Origin: CAZDKK01 sp964506245
GTDB taxonomy: Bacteria > Eisenbacteria > RBG-16-71-46 > CAIMUX01 > WJJG01
Length of the DNA stretch: 64,000 nucleotides
Reading direction: 5' to 3'
NCBI GenBank assembly: GCA_964506245.1
Contig: CAZDKK010000012.1
Location: forward strand, 36,966-100,965
This document shows positions 23,726 through 31,470 of the stretch, piece by piece (the stretch's first letter is position 1; each line of letters starts with the position of its first letter). Made by a program: the position numbers and the translations under genes. Under the pieces are notes generated by a model. The model was not told the origin of the DNA. It ran no database searches and saw only the letters and a program-made list of their open reading frames with translations.

Positions 23726-24865
23726 ATGACCAATCCCTTTCGCTATGGCGGCGTCGTCGGGCGCGGGTCTTTCTGCAACCGCAAGCAGGAGCTGAGTGAC
23801 CTCGTGCGCGCGGCCGAGAACGGGGAGCGCCTGTTCCTCTACGGAGAGAGGCGCCTCGGCAAGACCTCTCTCGCATTCGAAGTGCTCCGCAACCTCAAAC
23901 CAGACAAACAGATCGGGGCCTATGTCGACCTGTGGCCGACCGAGAGCGAGGAGTCCTTCGCCACGGCCATGGCGACGTCGCTTTCCTCAAGTCTGGCCAC
24001 TTCGGCCGATCGCCTTCTGGAAACAGCCAAGCGTTTCTTCGGGAGCCTGGCACCGTCCCTCACCGTGGATCCCCAGGGCTCCCCCCAACTTTCGTTTGGC
24101 GTCCGTGGCGCTCGGCTGGGCGCGAGGAATCTGAGAGAAGTACTCGCGGCTCCGGAAGAGATCGCCCGACGCAGGAAGAAGCGCGTGGTCGTCATCTTCG
24201 ATGAGTTCCAGCGCATCCTTGAGTACGGCAGCGACGAAGTCGAAAGGACCGTCCGGAGCTCCATTCAAGACCACCCTCACGTTGCCTACTTCTTTCTTGG
24301 CAGCCGCAAGCACATGATCCAGCGGATGTTCCTTGATCAGAATCGGCCCCTTTATCGCTCCGGCAGCCACTATCCGCTTGGCCCCATTGCGACGACGCAC
24401 TGGATTCCCTTTATCAGAGCTAGATTCAAGCGATCAGGCCGGAGGATCGGTGCAGAGCAGATCCATCAGATTTGCCGGAGCACTGGGGGCCATCCCTTCT
24501 ACACCCAGCACCTCTGTCACGCCGTATGGGAGCTTTGTGAACCGAAACGCCAGGTGTCTGGCCCCATGATTGAAGAAGCCTTCAACCTGTTGCTTGAGCG
24601 GGAGAGTTATGCCTACACATCGCTCTGGGACTCCTTTGCTCCCAATCAGCGGCGATTTCTCCTTGGCCTCGCGACAGAGGCAACAGGCGTCCGTCCCTTC
24701 AGCTCGGAGTTCGTCCGGCAGTACCGCTTGCGTTCCGCCTCCAATGCCCAGCGGGCTGCCGAGGGGCTCCTGGAGCGTGACATCATAGATCGAGAGGGTG
24801 GCTCATTTGTGATCAGCGACCGCTTCTTCAGGATCTGGGTTCAGCGGACTGCATCGGTGGGATAG
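23726..24865 (+). CDS. archaeal-type AAA ATPase (P-loop ATP-binding protein)
   Basis: Encodes 379 aa. ATG 23726 follows GAGGTG at 7-nt spacing. The N-terminus TNPFRYGGVVGRGSFCNRKQ is typical of the ATPase_2/AAA_16 family. Walker A is LYGERRLGKTSLA and Walker B VVVIFDEFQRIL; the sensor region FFLGSRKHMIQRMF follows; and the STGGHPFYTQHLCHAVWE motif marks the lid. The C-terminal winged-helix region (RFLLGLATEATG...RAAEGLLERDIIDREGG) ends in SFVISDRFFRIWVQR. The cellular role of these STAND-like ATPases is poorly known; many sit in mobile or defence-like contexts. Confidence 0.88.
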   Translation: MTNPFRYGGVVGRGSFCNRKQELSDLVRAAENGERLFLYGERRLGKTSLAFEVLRNLKPDKQIGAYVDLWPTESEESFATAMATSLSSSLATSADRLLETAKRFFGSLAPSLTVDPQGSPQLSFGVRGARLGARNLREVLAAPEEIARRRKKRVVVIFDEFQRILEYGSDEVERTVRSSIQDHPHVAYFFLGSRKHMIQRMFLDQNRPLYRSGSHYPLGPIATTHWIPFIRARFKRSGRRIGAEQIHQICRSTGGHPFYTQHLCHAVWELCEPKRQVSGPMIEEAFNLLLERESYAYTSLWDSFAPNQRRFLLGLATEATGVRPFSSEFVRQYRLRSASNAQRAAEGLLERDIIDREGGSFVISDRFFRIWVQRTASVG

Positions 24866-24926
24866 GGAGCAAGAGCGCGGGACGAATCCGGATTCAGGTC
24901 ATCGAGTGCCCGTCCGAGTGCCGGTT

Positions 24927-26075
24927 TCACGCCAGCACCGTCTCAGCCGGCACAACCTCGATGCCCTCGGCGGCGGTGAACTGCCTCGGCCCCGCATAGA
25001 CGACGATCCCTCGACTCACGACGCCTTCCGCAACCGCCTGCCGCAAATTGGCCCAGTCCCTCGCACCTACCGATGCGGCACGCTTGAACTCATAGCCTAC
25101 ACGTTCCTCTCCCCGCACCATCACCAAGTCGATTTCAGCCCCTGCGTGGGTTCTGTAGAAGTAACACTGGATTCCGGGATGCATGAGCTGAGTCCGTGCG
25201 GTGATCTGCTCAATCAACATTCCTTCCCAGCTTGGGCGACAGTGGGGTGAAGCCAGCAATCCGCGGTCGGAGTCGATTCCGAGAAGGTGGTGCAGCATTC
25301 CGCTGTCGCGGATGTAGAGCTTGGGCGACTTGGCGATCCGTTTGCCCACGTTTGGATGGTAGGGCTGCAAGCGCCTGATGAGGAAATGCGCCTCGAGTAG
25401 GTCGAGGTGGGCACGAGCCGTGTGGTACGAAACGCCGAGCGAACGGCCGATCTCCGACAGATTCAACAAGCCACCGTGGTGATGTGCCAGCAGCGTCATC
25501 AGCCGGCGCATCTGCACGGGAGATGTCCGGGGACGCTGACGCGGGAGGTCACGTTCCACCACGGCGCGAACGTAGTTCTCCTCCCAGCGCTCCCATTGGG
25601 TCGGCCCGGAGGCGAGGCTGGCATCCGGGAACCCACCCCTGAGCCACAACTCGTCGAGGCTGATTCCACGGGCAGCAACCTCGCTCCAGAGGAACGGCGT
25701 CAGTTCGAGGATAGCGACTCGGCCGGCAAGGCTTTCCGCTATGCTCTCGATGAGCTGGGGATTCACGGATCCCAGGAGATAGTACCGACCGAATTGACGC
25801 CGCTTCTCGTCGATCACGGCGCGCAGCACAGGAAACAACCCGGGCAGCACCTGCGCTTCATCGATGATCAGCGGGCCGTCGAAGCGGCGCAGCGCCAGTT
25901 CGACATCCCCTTCGAAGACCTGGCGATCGGACGGCTTCTCGAGGTCGAAGTAGTCACCGGCCAGGAAATGCCTTACGAGTGTGGTCTTCCCACATTGCCT
26001 CGGGCCCAGGATCAGAACCGCCGGGAACTGCTCCGCCAGCCCCCTGATCGTCCGAACAGCCAGCCTCTCTATCAT
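24927..26075 (-). CDS. AAA_14/DUF4143 ATP-binding protein
   Basis: Encodes 382 aa. AAA_14 core: Walker A LILGPRQCGKTTL, Walker B GPLIIDEAQVLPG and the sensor YLLGSVNPQLIESIAESLAG, then RVAILELTPFLWSEV and LWLRGGFPDASLA. The DUF4143 part follows with a winged helix (LNLSEIGRSLGVSYHTARAH) and a PD-(D/E)XK-like end (SWEGMLIEQITA; YFYRTHAGAEIDLV; VGYEFKRA), giving intact E-D-ExK residues. Such proteins are widespread and uncharacterised, often in mobile contexts. The promoter at 26082-26110 predicts a leaderless mRNA, and an inverted repeat overlaps that promoter. Confidence 0.9.
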   Translation of the reverse strand: MIERLAVRTIRGLAEQFPAVLILGPRQCGKTTLVRHFLAGDYFDLEKPSDRQVFEGDVELALRRFDGPLIIDEAQVLPGLFPVLRAVIDEKRRQFGRYYLLGSVNPQLIESIAESLAGRVAILELTPFLWSEVAARGISLDELWLRGGFPDASLASGPTQWERWEENYVRAVVERDLPRQRPRTSPVQMRRLMTLLAHHHGGLLNLSEIGRSLGVSYHTARAHLDLLEAHFLIRRLQPYHPNVGKRIAKSPKLYIRDSGMLHHLLGIDSDRGLLASPHCRPSWEGMLIEQITARTQLMHPGIQCYFYRTHAGAEIDLVMVRGEERVGYEFKRAASVGARDWANLRQAVAEGVVSRGIVVYAGPRQFTAAEGIEVVPAETVLA

Positions 26076-26081
26076 GCTGGA

Positions 26082-26110
26082 AAAATAGAATCCAAACTTC
26101 TATTCGTCAA
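26082..26110 (-). promoter_or_regulatory. promoter with overlapping inverted repeat, leaderless DUF4143 mRNA
   Basis: On the minus strand TTGACG (26110-26105), 17-bp spacer, TATTTT (26087-26082), then six bases to ATG 26075. A perfect inverted repeat AATAGAA-N7-TTCTATT (26084-26104) fills the spacer and part of the -10, so a repressor there would block polymerase. No ribosome site is present. Confidence 0.6.
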
Positions 26111-26196
26111 GGGATTCCGGGACGGTCCAGCAGCCACGCCCGAGACGAATCATTCTGCAACTGCTTTTCTCACATCCAGTTCCACCTACGCCCCTC

Positions 26197-27231
26197 TCAA
26201 CCCTGCGCCGCTGCTCGTCCCCGCCCCCGTCCCGCCCCCAGCTGCGCCACCAGCATCGCCCCAAGCATCAGCCCGCATCCCACCCCCGCGCGTGGCGTCA
26301 GGGTCTCCCCCAGCAGCGCGCACCCTCCCACCACCGCGAACACCGCCTCCAGGCTCAGCAGGATCGCCGCGTGGGCCGGGTGTGCGTCGCGCTGGCCGAT
26401 CACCTGAAACGTGTACGCCACACCCACCGACAGCAGCCCCGCGTAGAGGATGGGCACCGCGGCCGAGACGATCCCCGCCAGCTCAATGGGTTCGAACAGC
26501 ACCGCCACGAGCAGGCTGAGCCCCGCGCATACCCAGAACTGGATGCCCGCCAGCCGCACGGGCTGGAGACTCCGCGTCAGCCACGCAATCAGGTGCACAT
26601 GAATCGCCCAGAAGACCGCGCCGCCCAGGACCAGCAGATCGCCGCGGGCGATCGACATGCGTCCCGTGACGCTCAGCAAGTAGAGCCCGGCCACGGCCAG
26701 CGCCGCACCGAGCCACTGCCAGGCCGACGCCCGCTGGCCCCAGAAGAGCGCCATCAGGGGCACGATGACGACGTAGAGCCCGGTGATGAACCCCGCCTTG
26801 CCGGCCGAGGTGTAGACGAGCCCTGTCTGCTGCAAGGAGATCCCGCCGAAGAGGGCGATGCCGGCTAGCAGTCCACCGAGCGCGTGCGACCGCAGGAGCG
26901 CCGCGCCTGGCTCGCGGGTCGTGGGGCCCGCTGCTCCCAGCTGCCCAGTCCGCTGTGCGGCGAGGCGATGGATGAATGGCGTAAGGACCGCCGCTCCCAA
27001 CGCGAAGCGGATGGCGTTGAAGAGGAAGGGCCCCACGTGCGCCATGCCGGCCCGCTGGGCCACGAACGCGAATCCCCAGATGACTGCGGCCACGAGGAGC
27101 AGGGCATCGGCCACAGGGCCGGAGGGGGCGTCGGCCACAGGGCCGGCGCCCGCTGCCGGAGCCCGGCTCCCGGCCGTCTTCCCTGCCTGGCCGGCTCCCA
27201 GCCCCCGAGCGCCCCGATCGTCGCCCCTCAT
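26197..27231 (-). CDS. EamA/DMT-family transporter (second of pair)
   Basis: Encodes 344 aa with ten predicted hydrophobic helices in two EamA repeats. Motifs: LLVAAVIWGFAFVAQRAGM in helix 1, GLVYTSAGKAGFITGLYVVI, then LVLGGAVFWAIHVHLIAWL at the second repeat and AILLSLEAVFAVVGGCALLG, the usual EamA repeat-2 signature. It has an unusually long Gly/Ala-rich N-terminal tail (~40 aa) and a basic C-terminus. It starts inside the stop of the upstream EamA gene (ATGA 27228-27231), so the two may form a heteromeric exporter. Substrate unknown; drug or metabolite export is the family's general role. Confidence 0.85.
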   Translation of the reverse strand: MRGDDRGARGLGAGQAGKTAGSRAPAAGAGPVADAPSGPVADALLLVAAVIWGFAFVAQRAGMAHVGPFLFNAIRFALGAAVLTPFIHRLAAQRTGQLGAAGPTTREPGAALLRSHALGGLLAGIALFGGISLQQTGLVYTSAGKAGFITGLYVVIVPLMALFWGQRASAWQWLGAALAVAGLYLLSVTGRMSIARGDLLVLGGAVFWAIHVHLIAWLTRSLQPVRLAGIQFWVCAGLSLLVAVLFEPIELAGIVSAAVPILYAGLLSVGVAYTFQVIGQRDAHPAHAAILLSLEAVFAVVGGCALLGETLTPRAGVGCGLMLGAMLVAQLGAGRGRGRAAAQG

Positions 27232-28166
27232 GACCTTCCCCCCAAAGCCGCCAGCATCGACCCCGATACGACCAGCAGGGCCCCCGCGACGCTCGCGGCA
27301 TTCAGCCGGTCGGGCGCCACCAGCGATGGGACAAGCGAAGCCCCAAGCCCGACGCCCGCCAGGGTGATCAGCGGCGCCGTCGACAGCACGGCGCTCACCC
27401 GCGAGACCTCCCAGTGGCGCAGGGCCTCCGCGAACGCGCCGTACGCAATCAGCGTGTTTGCGGCGCAGAAGGCCAGCAGAAGGGCTTGCGAGAGGTCGGC
27501 CCGCGCCACCTCCCGCGGGGTCGCGGGCAACAGCAGCGCCAGCGCTCCGAAGACGTAGGTCACGAGCAGGATCACGTTGGCGGGGAGGTCGCGCGAGAGT
27601 CGCTTCTGTGCCAGGCCGTAGACCGCCCAGGCGACCGCCGAGAGCACGATCAGGAGGACGCCGGCGGTGTGAGCGCTCAGGCCGCCGAGCAGCTCACCCA
27701 AACGCCGGTTGAAGAAGAGCGCCTGCCCGCCGACCAGCACGACGAGGCCCATCCACTGCAGGCTGCTGAATCGCTCCCCGAACACCGCGAGCCCGCCCAG
27801 TAGCAGGAACATCGGGGCGAGCTGGATGACGACCTGGGCAGTGCTGGGCGAGACGCGATCCAGCCCGAGAAGGTAGATCACGTAGTTGGCGCACAGACTC
27901 ACGGCCGCGACCAGCAGCAGCCCGGCGTGGGCCGCCAGCCGTTCGCGCAGGGGCCACAGCCGGCCGCGGACGACCAGGTAGCCCCCCAGCGCGATGGCTG
28001 CGGCGAGGAACCGAAACCACGTGATCGTCAGGGCGCTCATCGACGCGAGGAGCGCCTTGAGGGCGATCGGCAGCACGCCCCACATGATCGCCGTGAGGAG
28101 CGCCAGGGCGAAGCCGAGCTTCCATCGCCCGGTGGTCGCAATCCGCTGCTGCGAGGCCGCTTGCAT
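27228..28166 (-). CDS. EamA/DMT-family transporter (first of pair)
   Basis: Encodes 312 aa and ten hydrophobic helices in two EamA repeats: ALALLTAIMWGVLPIALKAL, ALTITWFRFLAAAIALGGYL, VSPSTAQVVIQLAPMFLLLG, then VLSAVAWAVYGLAQKRLSRD and YGAFAEALRHWEVSRVSAVL. Inner membrane, probably exporting small metabolites. It is first in a two-gene operon with the transporter at 26197, overlapping by 4 bp. Divergent from the selenoprotein-like oxidoreductase gene at 28340. Confidence 0.87.
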   Translation of the reverse strand: MQAASQQRIATTGRWKLGFALALLTAIMWGVLPIALKALLASMSALTITWFRFLAAAIALGGYLVVRGRLWPLRERLAAHAGLLLVAAVSLCANYVIYLLGLDRVSPSTAQVVIQLAPMFLLLGGLAVFGERFSSLQWMGLVVLVGGQALFFNRRLGELLGGLSAHTAGVLLIVLSAVAWAVYGLAQKRLSRDLPANVILLVTYVFGALALLLPATPREVARADLSQALLLAFCAANTLIAYGAFAEALRHWEVSRVSAVLSTAPLITLAGVGLGASLVPSLVAPDRLNAASVAGALLVVSGSMLAALGGRS

Positions 28167-28339
28167 GGCCGGCAGGATAGTCCAGGCCGAACCTCGCCGG
28201 AATCGGAACCTGCAGCCGTGTGTCGTGTGGGACCGGGTCTAGTTGTCGCTTTACAAGGTTGCAGGTGTATCCGACGGTAGCGTCCGGATCGCTGGATGCG
28301 GACTCGGCCCGGGACCCGCGCGCGAGGGAGGGCATGACG

Positions 28340-28984
28340 ATGGCCATGATCGACGCCAAGACCGCTCAGAAGATCACGGAGATTCTCGGCCAGGTGACCG
28401 AACCCGTGACCCTGACGTTCTTCACCAAGGAGCACGAGTGCATCTACTGCAAACAGACGCATGACCTCGTGCAGGAGCTGGCCGCCCTCTCGGACAAGCT
28501 GACCATCGAGGAGTACGACCTCGACAAGGACGCGGCTGTTGCCGGTCGCTACGGGGTCGAGCGCGCTCCCGCGATCGTCGTCCACGGTCGGGAGGATCGC
28601 GGCATCCGCTACTACGGGATCCCGGCCGGCTACGAGTTCACGACGCTGCTGGAGTCGATCCTCGACTTCGGGGTCAATCGGCCCTCACCCCTGTCCCAGG
28701 AAGCGCAGAACGCGCTCAAGGAAGTGACGAAGCCGACCAAGATCCAGGTTTTCTTCACCCCCCAGTGACCCCACTGCCCCCAGGCCGTGCGCCTGGCGCA
28801 GCTCTTCGCCCTGGCCTCCGAGCAGATCACGGCCGAGGCGATCGAGGCCGCGGAGTTCCCTGACCTGGTCCAGAAGTTCCGCGTGCAGGGGGTGCCGAAG
28901 ACGGTCATCAACGAGACGGTCGAGTTCGTGGGCGCGATGCCGGAGAAGCAGGCGCTGGAGCATGTGTTGAAGGCCACCAAGTAG
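28340..28984 (+). CDS. two-domain protein disulfide oxidoreductase, probable selenoprotein (TGA = Sec)
   Basis: Read through one in-frame TGA (28766-28768), this gives 214 aa with two thioredoxin/glutaredoxin folds, like PDO (GlrX_arch) proteins. Domain 1 has C34-I-Y-C37 in FFTKEHECIYCKQTHD. Domain 2 opens IQVFFTPQ-[TGA]-PHCPQAVRLAQ, so TGA sits exactly where the first Cys of CPHC belongs; fold 2 continues after it to the cis-Pro motif VQGVPKTVIN and a final TAG. Neighbouring genes use TGA as a real stop, so a recoded genome is unlikely. A hairpin fitting a bacterial SECIS follows. Start 28340 has GGGAGGG seven bases upstream (28334 is too close). A nonsense mutation is the alternative. Confidence 0.8.
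28774..28801 (+). promoter_or_regulatory. SECIS-like hairpin downstream of in-frame TGA
   Basis: Upper stem of 6 bp, CCAGGC (28780-28785) with GCCTGG (28791-28796), around the loop CGUGC. Below a small internal loop a 4-bp stem pairs CTGC (28774-28777) with GCAG (28798-28801). The apical loop begins 17 nt after the TGA and holds a GU, matching the described bacterial SECIS layout (16-37 nt spacing, G/GU in loop). Confidence 0.65.
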
Positions 28985-29034
28985 CGGGGTCGATCGGCGG
29001 GCCCGCTCGCGCACGGTGGCCACACAGGATCGAG

Positions 29035-30057
29035 ATGACGATTGCACGCACCACGCGGGCGTTGATCCTCCTCGGCGCTGCCGCGGTAGTCATCGCTGTC
29101 CAGGTGCTCCAGCGATGCCCGCGGGCAAGCCTCCTCTGGTCCGCGCTGTTCGACGCGGGTCACGTGCCCCTGTACGGGCTGGTGGCTCTGGCCCTCCTGT
29201 ACGCTTCGCTGACGTTCGTGAGCAGATCAGGTCGGCCCAGGCTTTGGCACTACCTCGCGGCGCTGGCTGTGACGATGGCCCTGGGTGCGATCGCCGAGGG
29301 GCTTCAGGCCCTTGGCAAGGGGGACGCAAGCCTCGCGGACTTCTTGCGTGATGCAGCGGGTAGTACGGCCTTCCTCATGGTAGCGCTCGCTTTCGACGCC
29401 CACCCGATTCGCGGCACCACTTCCGAGGACACGTACCCCGCGCAAGGTGAAGCCCCTCCCGCGAGCAACACGCGGTTTCGCCGCGTAGTCCTGCTCGTTG
29501 CCGCCGTGGCACTGCTGGCCGTGGCTCTCTCCCGCGTGACGACCGTAGCGATCGCCTACCTGCAAAGGAACGCGGCCTTCCCCGTCCTCTGCGACTTCGA
29601 GGGTGCCTGGGAGGGCAAGTTCGTCCACGTGCGGGATGCGGAACTCGAGATCGGTTTCGCCCCTGCGGGCTGGGGGCGCGAGGCCAGCGACAACGTTGCC
29701 CGCATCACATTCGAGCCGGCGGTGTACCCAGCGCTCCTGATCAACGAGCCCTTTCCGGACTGGCGCGGCTACGACCGGCTGGTCGTCGAAGTCTACTCGG
29801 AGCTCGACAGCACCGTCTCGTTGGTCCTGAGGATCGACGATGTCCTCCACGACAACGCGTACTCCGACCGGTTCAATCGGAGGCTTGTGATCGAGCCAGG
29901 GGTCAATAGAATCTCGATTCCACTCGCCGATGTGGAGCGGGCGCCACGGGCGCGGAAGATGGACATGGGACGCGTGCGCAACGTGGTGCTCTTTGCAGTG
30001 CGGCCGGCGAAGGCGTTCTCGGTGTGGGTGGATGGGGTGCGGGTGGAGAGAGAGTGA
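29035..30057 (+). CDS. VanZ-like membrane protein fused to a CBM/CIA30-like domain
   Basis: Encodes 340 aa. Residues ~8-125 resemble a VanZ-like region with about four membrane helices (ALFDAGHVPLYGLVALALLY with the GH-x-P motif; ALGAIAEGLQALGKGDASLA with the GxxxE pattern; ADFLRDAAGSTAF). A further helix (VVLLVAAVALLAVALSRVTT) follows. The C-terminal ~160 aa form a soluble beta-sandwich (VLCDFEGAWEGKFV, FPDWRGYDRLVVEVYSELDS, RLVIEPGVNRISIPLADVER, VWVDGVRVERE) like CIA30/CBM11-type carbohydrate-binding domains. It may sense or bind polysaccharide near the exopolysaccharide locus. Inferred. Confidence 0.75.
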   Translation: MTIARTTRALILLGAAAVVIAVQVLQRCPRASLLWSALFDAGHVPLYGLVALALLYASLTFVSRSGRPRLWHYLAALAVTMALGAIAEGLQALGKGDASLADFLRDAAGSTAFLMVALAFDAHPIRGTTSEDTYPAQGEAPPASNTRFRRVVLLVAAVALLAVALSRVTTVAIAYLQRNAAFPVLCDFEGAWEGKFVHVRDAELEIGFAPAGWGREASDNVARITFEPAVYPALLINEPFPDWRGYDRLVVEVYSELDSTVSLVLRIDDVLHDNAYSDRFNRRLVIEPGVNRISIPLADVERAPRARKMDMGRVRNVVLFAVRPAKAFSVWVDGVRVERE

Positions 30058-30219
30058 GTCTGGTGAATGCTCCTGGCGGCCAGCCGGAATCCCACATGCA
30101 AGAAGCCCCGTCTGGCTCTGAACGATGCCCTCGCTCCCTCTCGTTTCCGGGACGCAGCACCCCGGGCGGCCCCTACGATGCCTGGCGCGTGTATGCTCTC
30201 GTTGCGCCGGGTAGTCGCG

Positions 30220-31446
30220 TCAGCAGGGTTTCCAAGTTCGACTTGTTTGTGCCCGCTGCTGAACCAAGTTCTCCAGCCATGATACGAACTTCCTGCTCAG
30301 AGAATCCCAGCCGTATCTCGCGCGCACGAGCTTCTGTCCATTCGCGATCAGCCTTTCTCTCAGATCCTGATCTCTCGCGCACCGCACAACCCACTCGGCA
30401 AAGCCCCTCGCGTCATCCGCGAGGATGATGTTCTCGCCATGGCAGACTTGCAAGCCTTCCGCCCCGATCGACGTCGACACCACGGGAATTCCCATCGCCA
30501 TCGCTTCAAGTATCTTGAGCCGAGATCCCCCGCCTGCCCTGACAGGGACAACGGAGACCGCACTCCGAGCTACATAAGGTCTTACGTCCGGGACGGTTCC
30601 CGTGACCACTATCCCCTCGCGAGCTGCGAGCTTTTGTACTTTCTCAAGCGGACTACGACCTACTACGTGGAATTCCATGGTCAGATCGAGTCTTCTCACA
30701 AGCGGGAACACAGCATTGGCGTAGTAGAGGGCCGCGTCCACGTTGACGAATGCGTCCATCGACGCAGTGAAGACTGCGCAGTTCTTCCTCGAAACCGTCA
30801 TCGGCTCGAAGTGGGCCAGGTCGACCCCGTTCTCCACCACCACGGTATTTCGCCTCCCACCCATTCGGTCAATGAGTCCACGATCTCCGTCGGTTACAGC
30901 GACGATTCCATCAAACAAGGCAAAGTGCTCTTCCTCGAAGCGGCGCATGGTTTTCCATTGCCTCGCGTACAAAGCCTTCGCCAGCATATTGCCCCCGACT
31001 CTGTACATGCGTTCCCATTGCCGAAACTCCACGTTGTGAGCCATCAGGACCTTGCACGGGTGGCTCACGTTCCTGAAGTACTGCGCGTACGGCGTCCATT
31101 CGCAGATCAAGACATCGTGCCGAGCCTCTTGCAGTGCCCGCTCGAAGGCCGTGCTCATTTCAATGGACCGAGCATAGCGGACCGCAAAGGGCGTATTGGC
31201 GGAGAGGCTGCCAATTACCGATAGATAGTAACTGGGAGTTCGCTTTGGCGTCCGCCGGTCGACCACTGGCACGACGACAACGGAGTCGCCCAGCTCCCCT
31301 TTGTCTACAGTCCCGCTCTCCTCCTGATAGCACAGATATGTCACCCTATTGTGTTGCGCTAACGCACGGAGGAGGTTGTATGTCCTGATCTTCTTTCCGG
31401 TATCCAACGGATATGGGAACCACTCGTCGAGGTAGAGAATGTCCAT
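30220..31446 (-). CDS. GT4 glycosyltransferase, PEP-CTERM/EpsH1-associated type
   Basis: Encodes 408 aa. It opens MDILYLDEWFPYPLDTGKKI with RTYNLLRALA and has the GT-B C-terminal nucleotide-sugar site (PVRAGGGSRLKILEAMAMGI, PVVSTSIGAEGL, ending in FAEWVVRCARD). The pattern matches the sugar transferases associated with exosortase/EPS loci (the PEP-CTERM/EpsH1 family). It would add a hexose to the lipid-linked repeat unit in the cytoplasm. It is the last gene of the long minus-strand EPS operon, 24 bp after the radical SAM gene. The acceptor and sugar are unknown. Confidence 0.85.
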   Translation of the reverse strand: MDILYLDEWFPYPLDTGKKIRTYNLLRALAQHNRVTYLCYQEESGTVDKGELGDSVVVVPVVDRRTPKRTPSYYLSVIGSLSANTPFAVRYARSIEMSTAFERALQEARHDVLICEWTPYAQYFRNVSHPCKVLMAHNVEFRQWERMYRVGGNMLAKALYARQWKTMRRFEEEHFALFDGIVAVTDGDRGLIDRMGGRRNTVVVENGVDLAHFEPMTVSRKNCAVFTASMDAFVNVDAALYYANAVFPLVRRLDLTMEFHVVGRSPLEKVQKLAAREGIVVTGTVPDVRPYVARSAVSVVPVRAGGGSRLKILEAMAMGIPVVSTSIGAEGLQVCHGENIILADDARGFAEWVVRCARDQDLRERLIANGQKLVRARYGWDSLSRKFVSWLENLVQQRAQTSRTWKPC

Positions 31447-31470
31447 GTGAATTGGCTGGCTGGTGCAGCG

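Noticed and set aside
24884..24895. GAATCCGGATTC palindrome between the two convergent AAA genes as a terminator.
   Set aside because: A 12-bp palindrome with no loop and no T tract cannot form a usual terminator hairpin.
28766..28768. TGA in the oxidoreductase gene as a simple stop or as a recoded codon of an alternative genetic code.
   Set aside because: Neighbouring genes end with TGA (e.g. 9714, 10962, 15615), so TGA is a normal stop here. The position at an active-site Cys and the adjacent hairpin favour Sec, although a nonsense mutation is not fully excluded.
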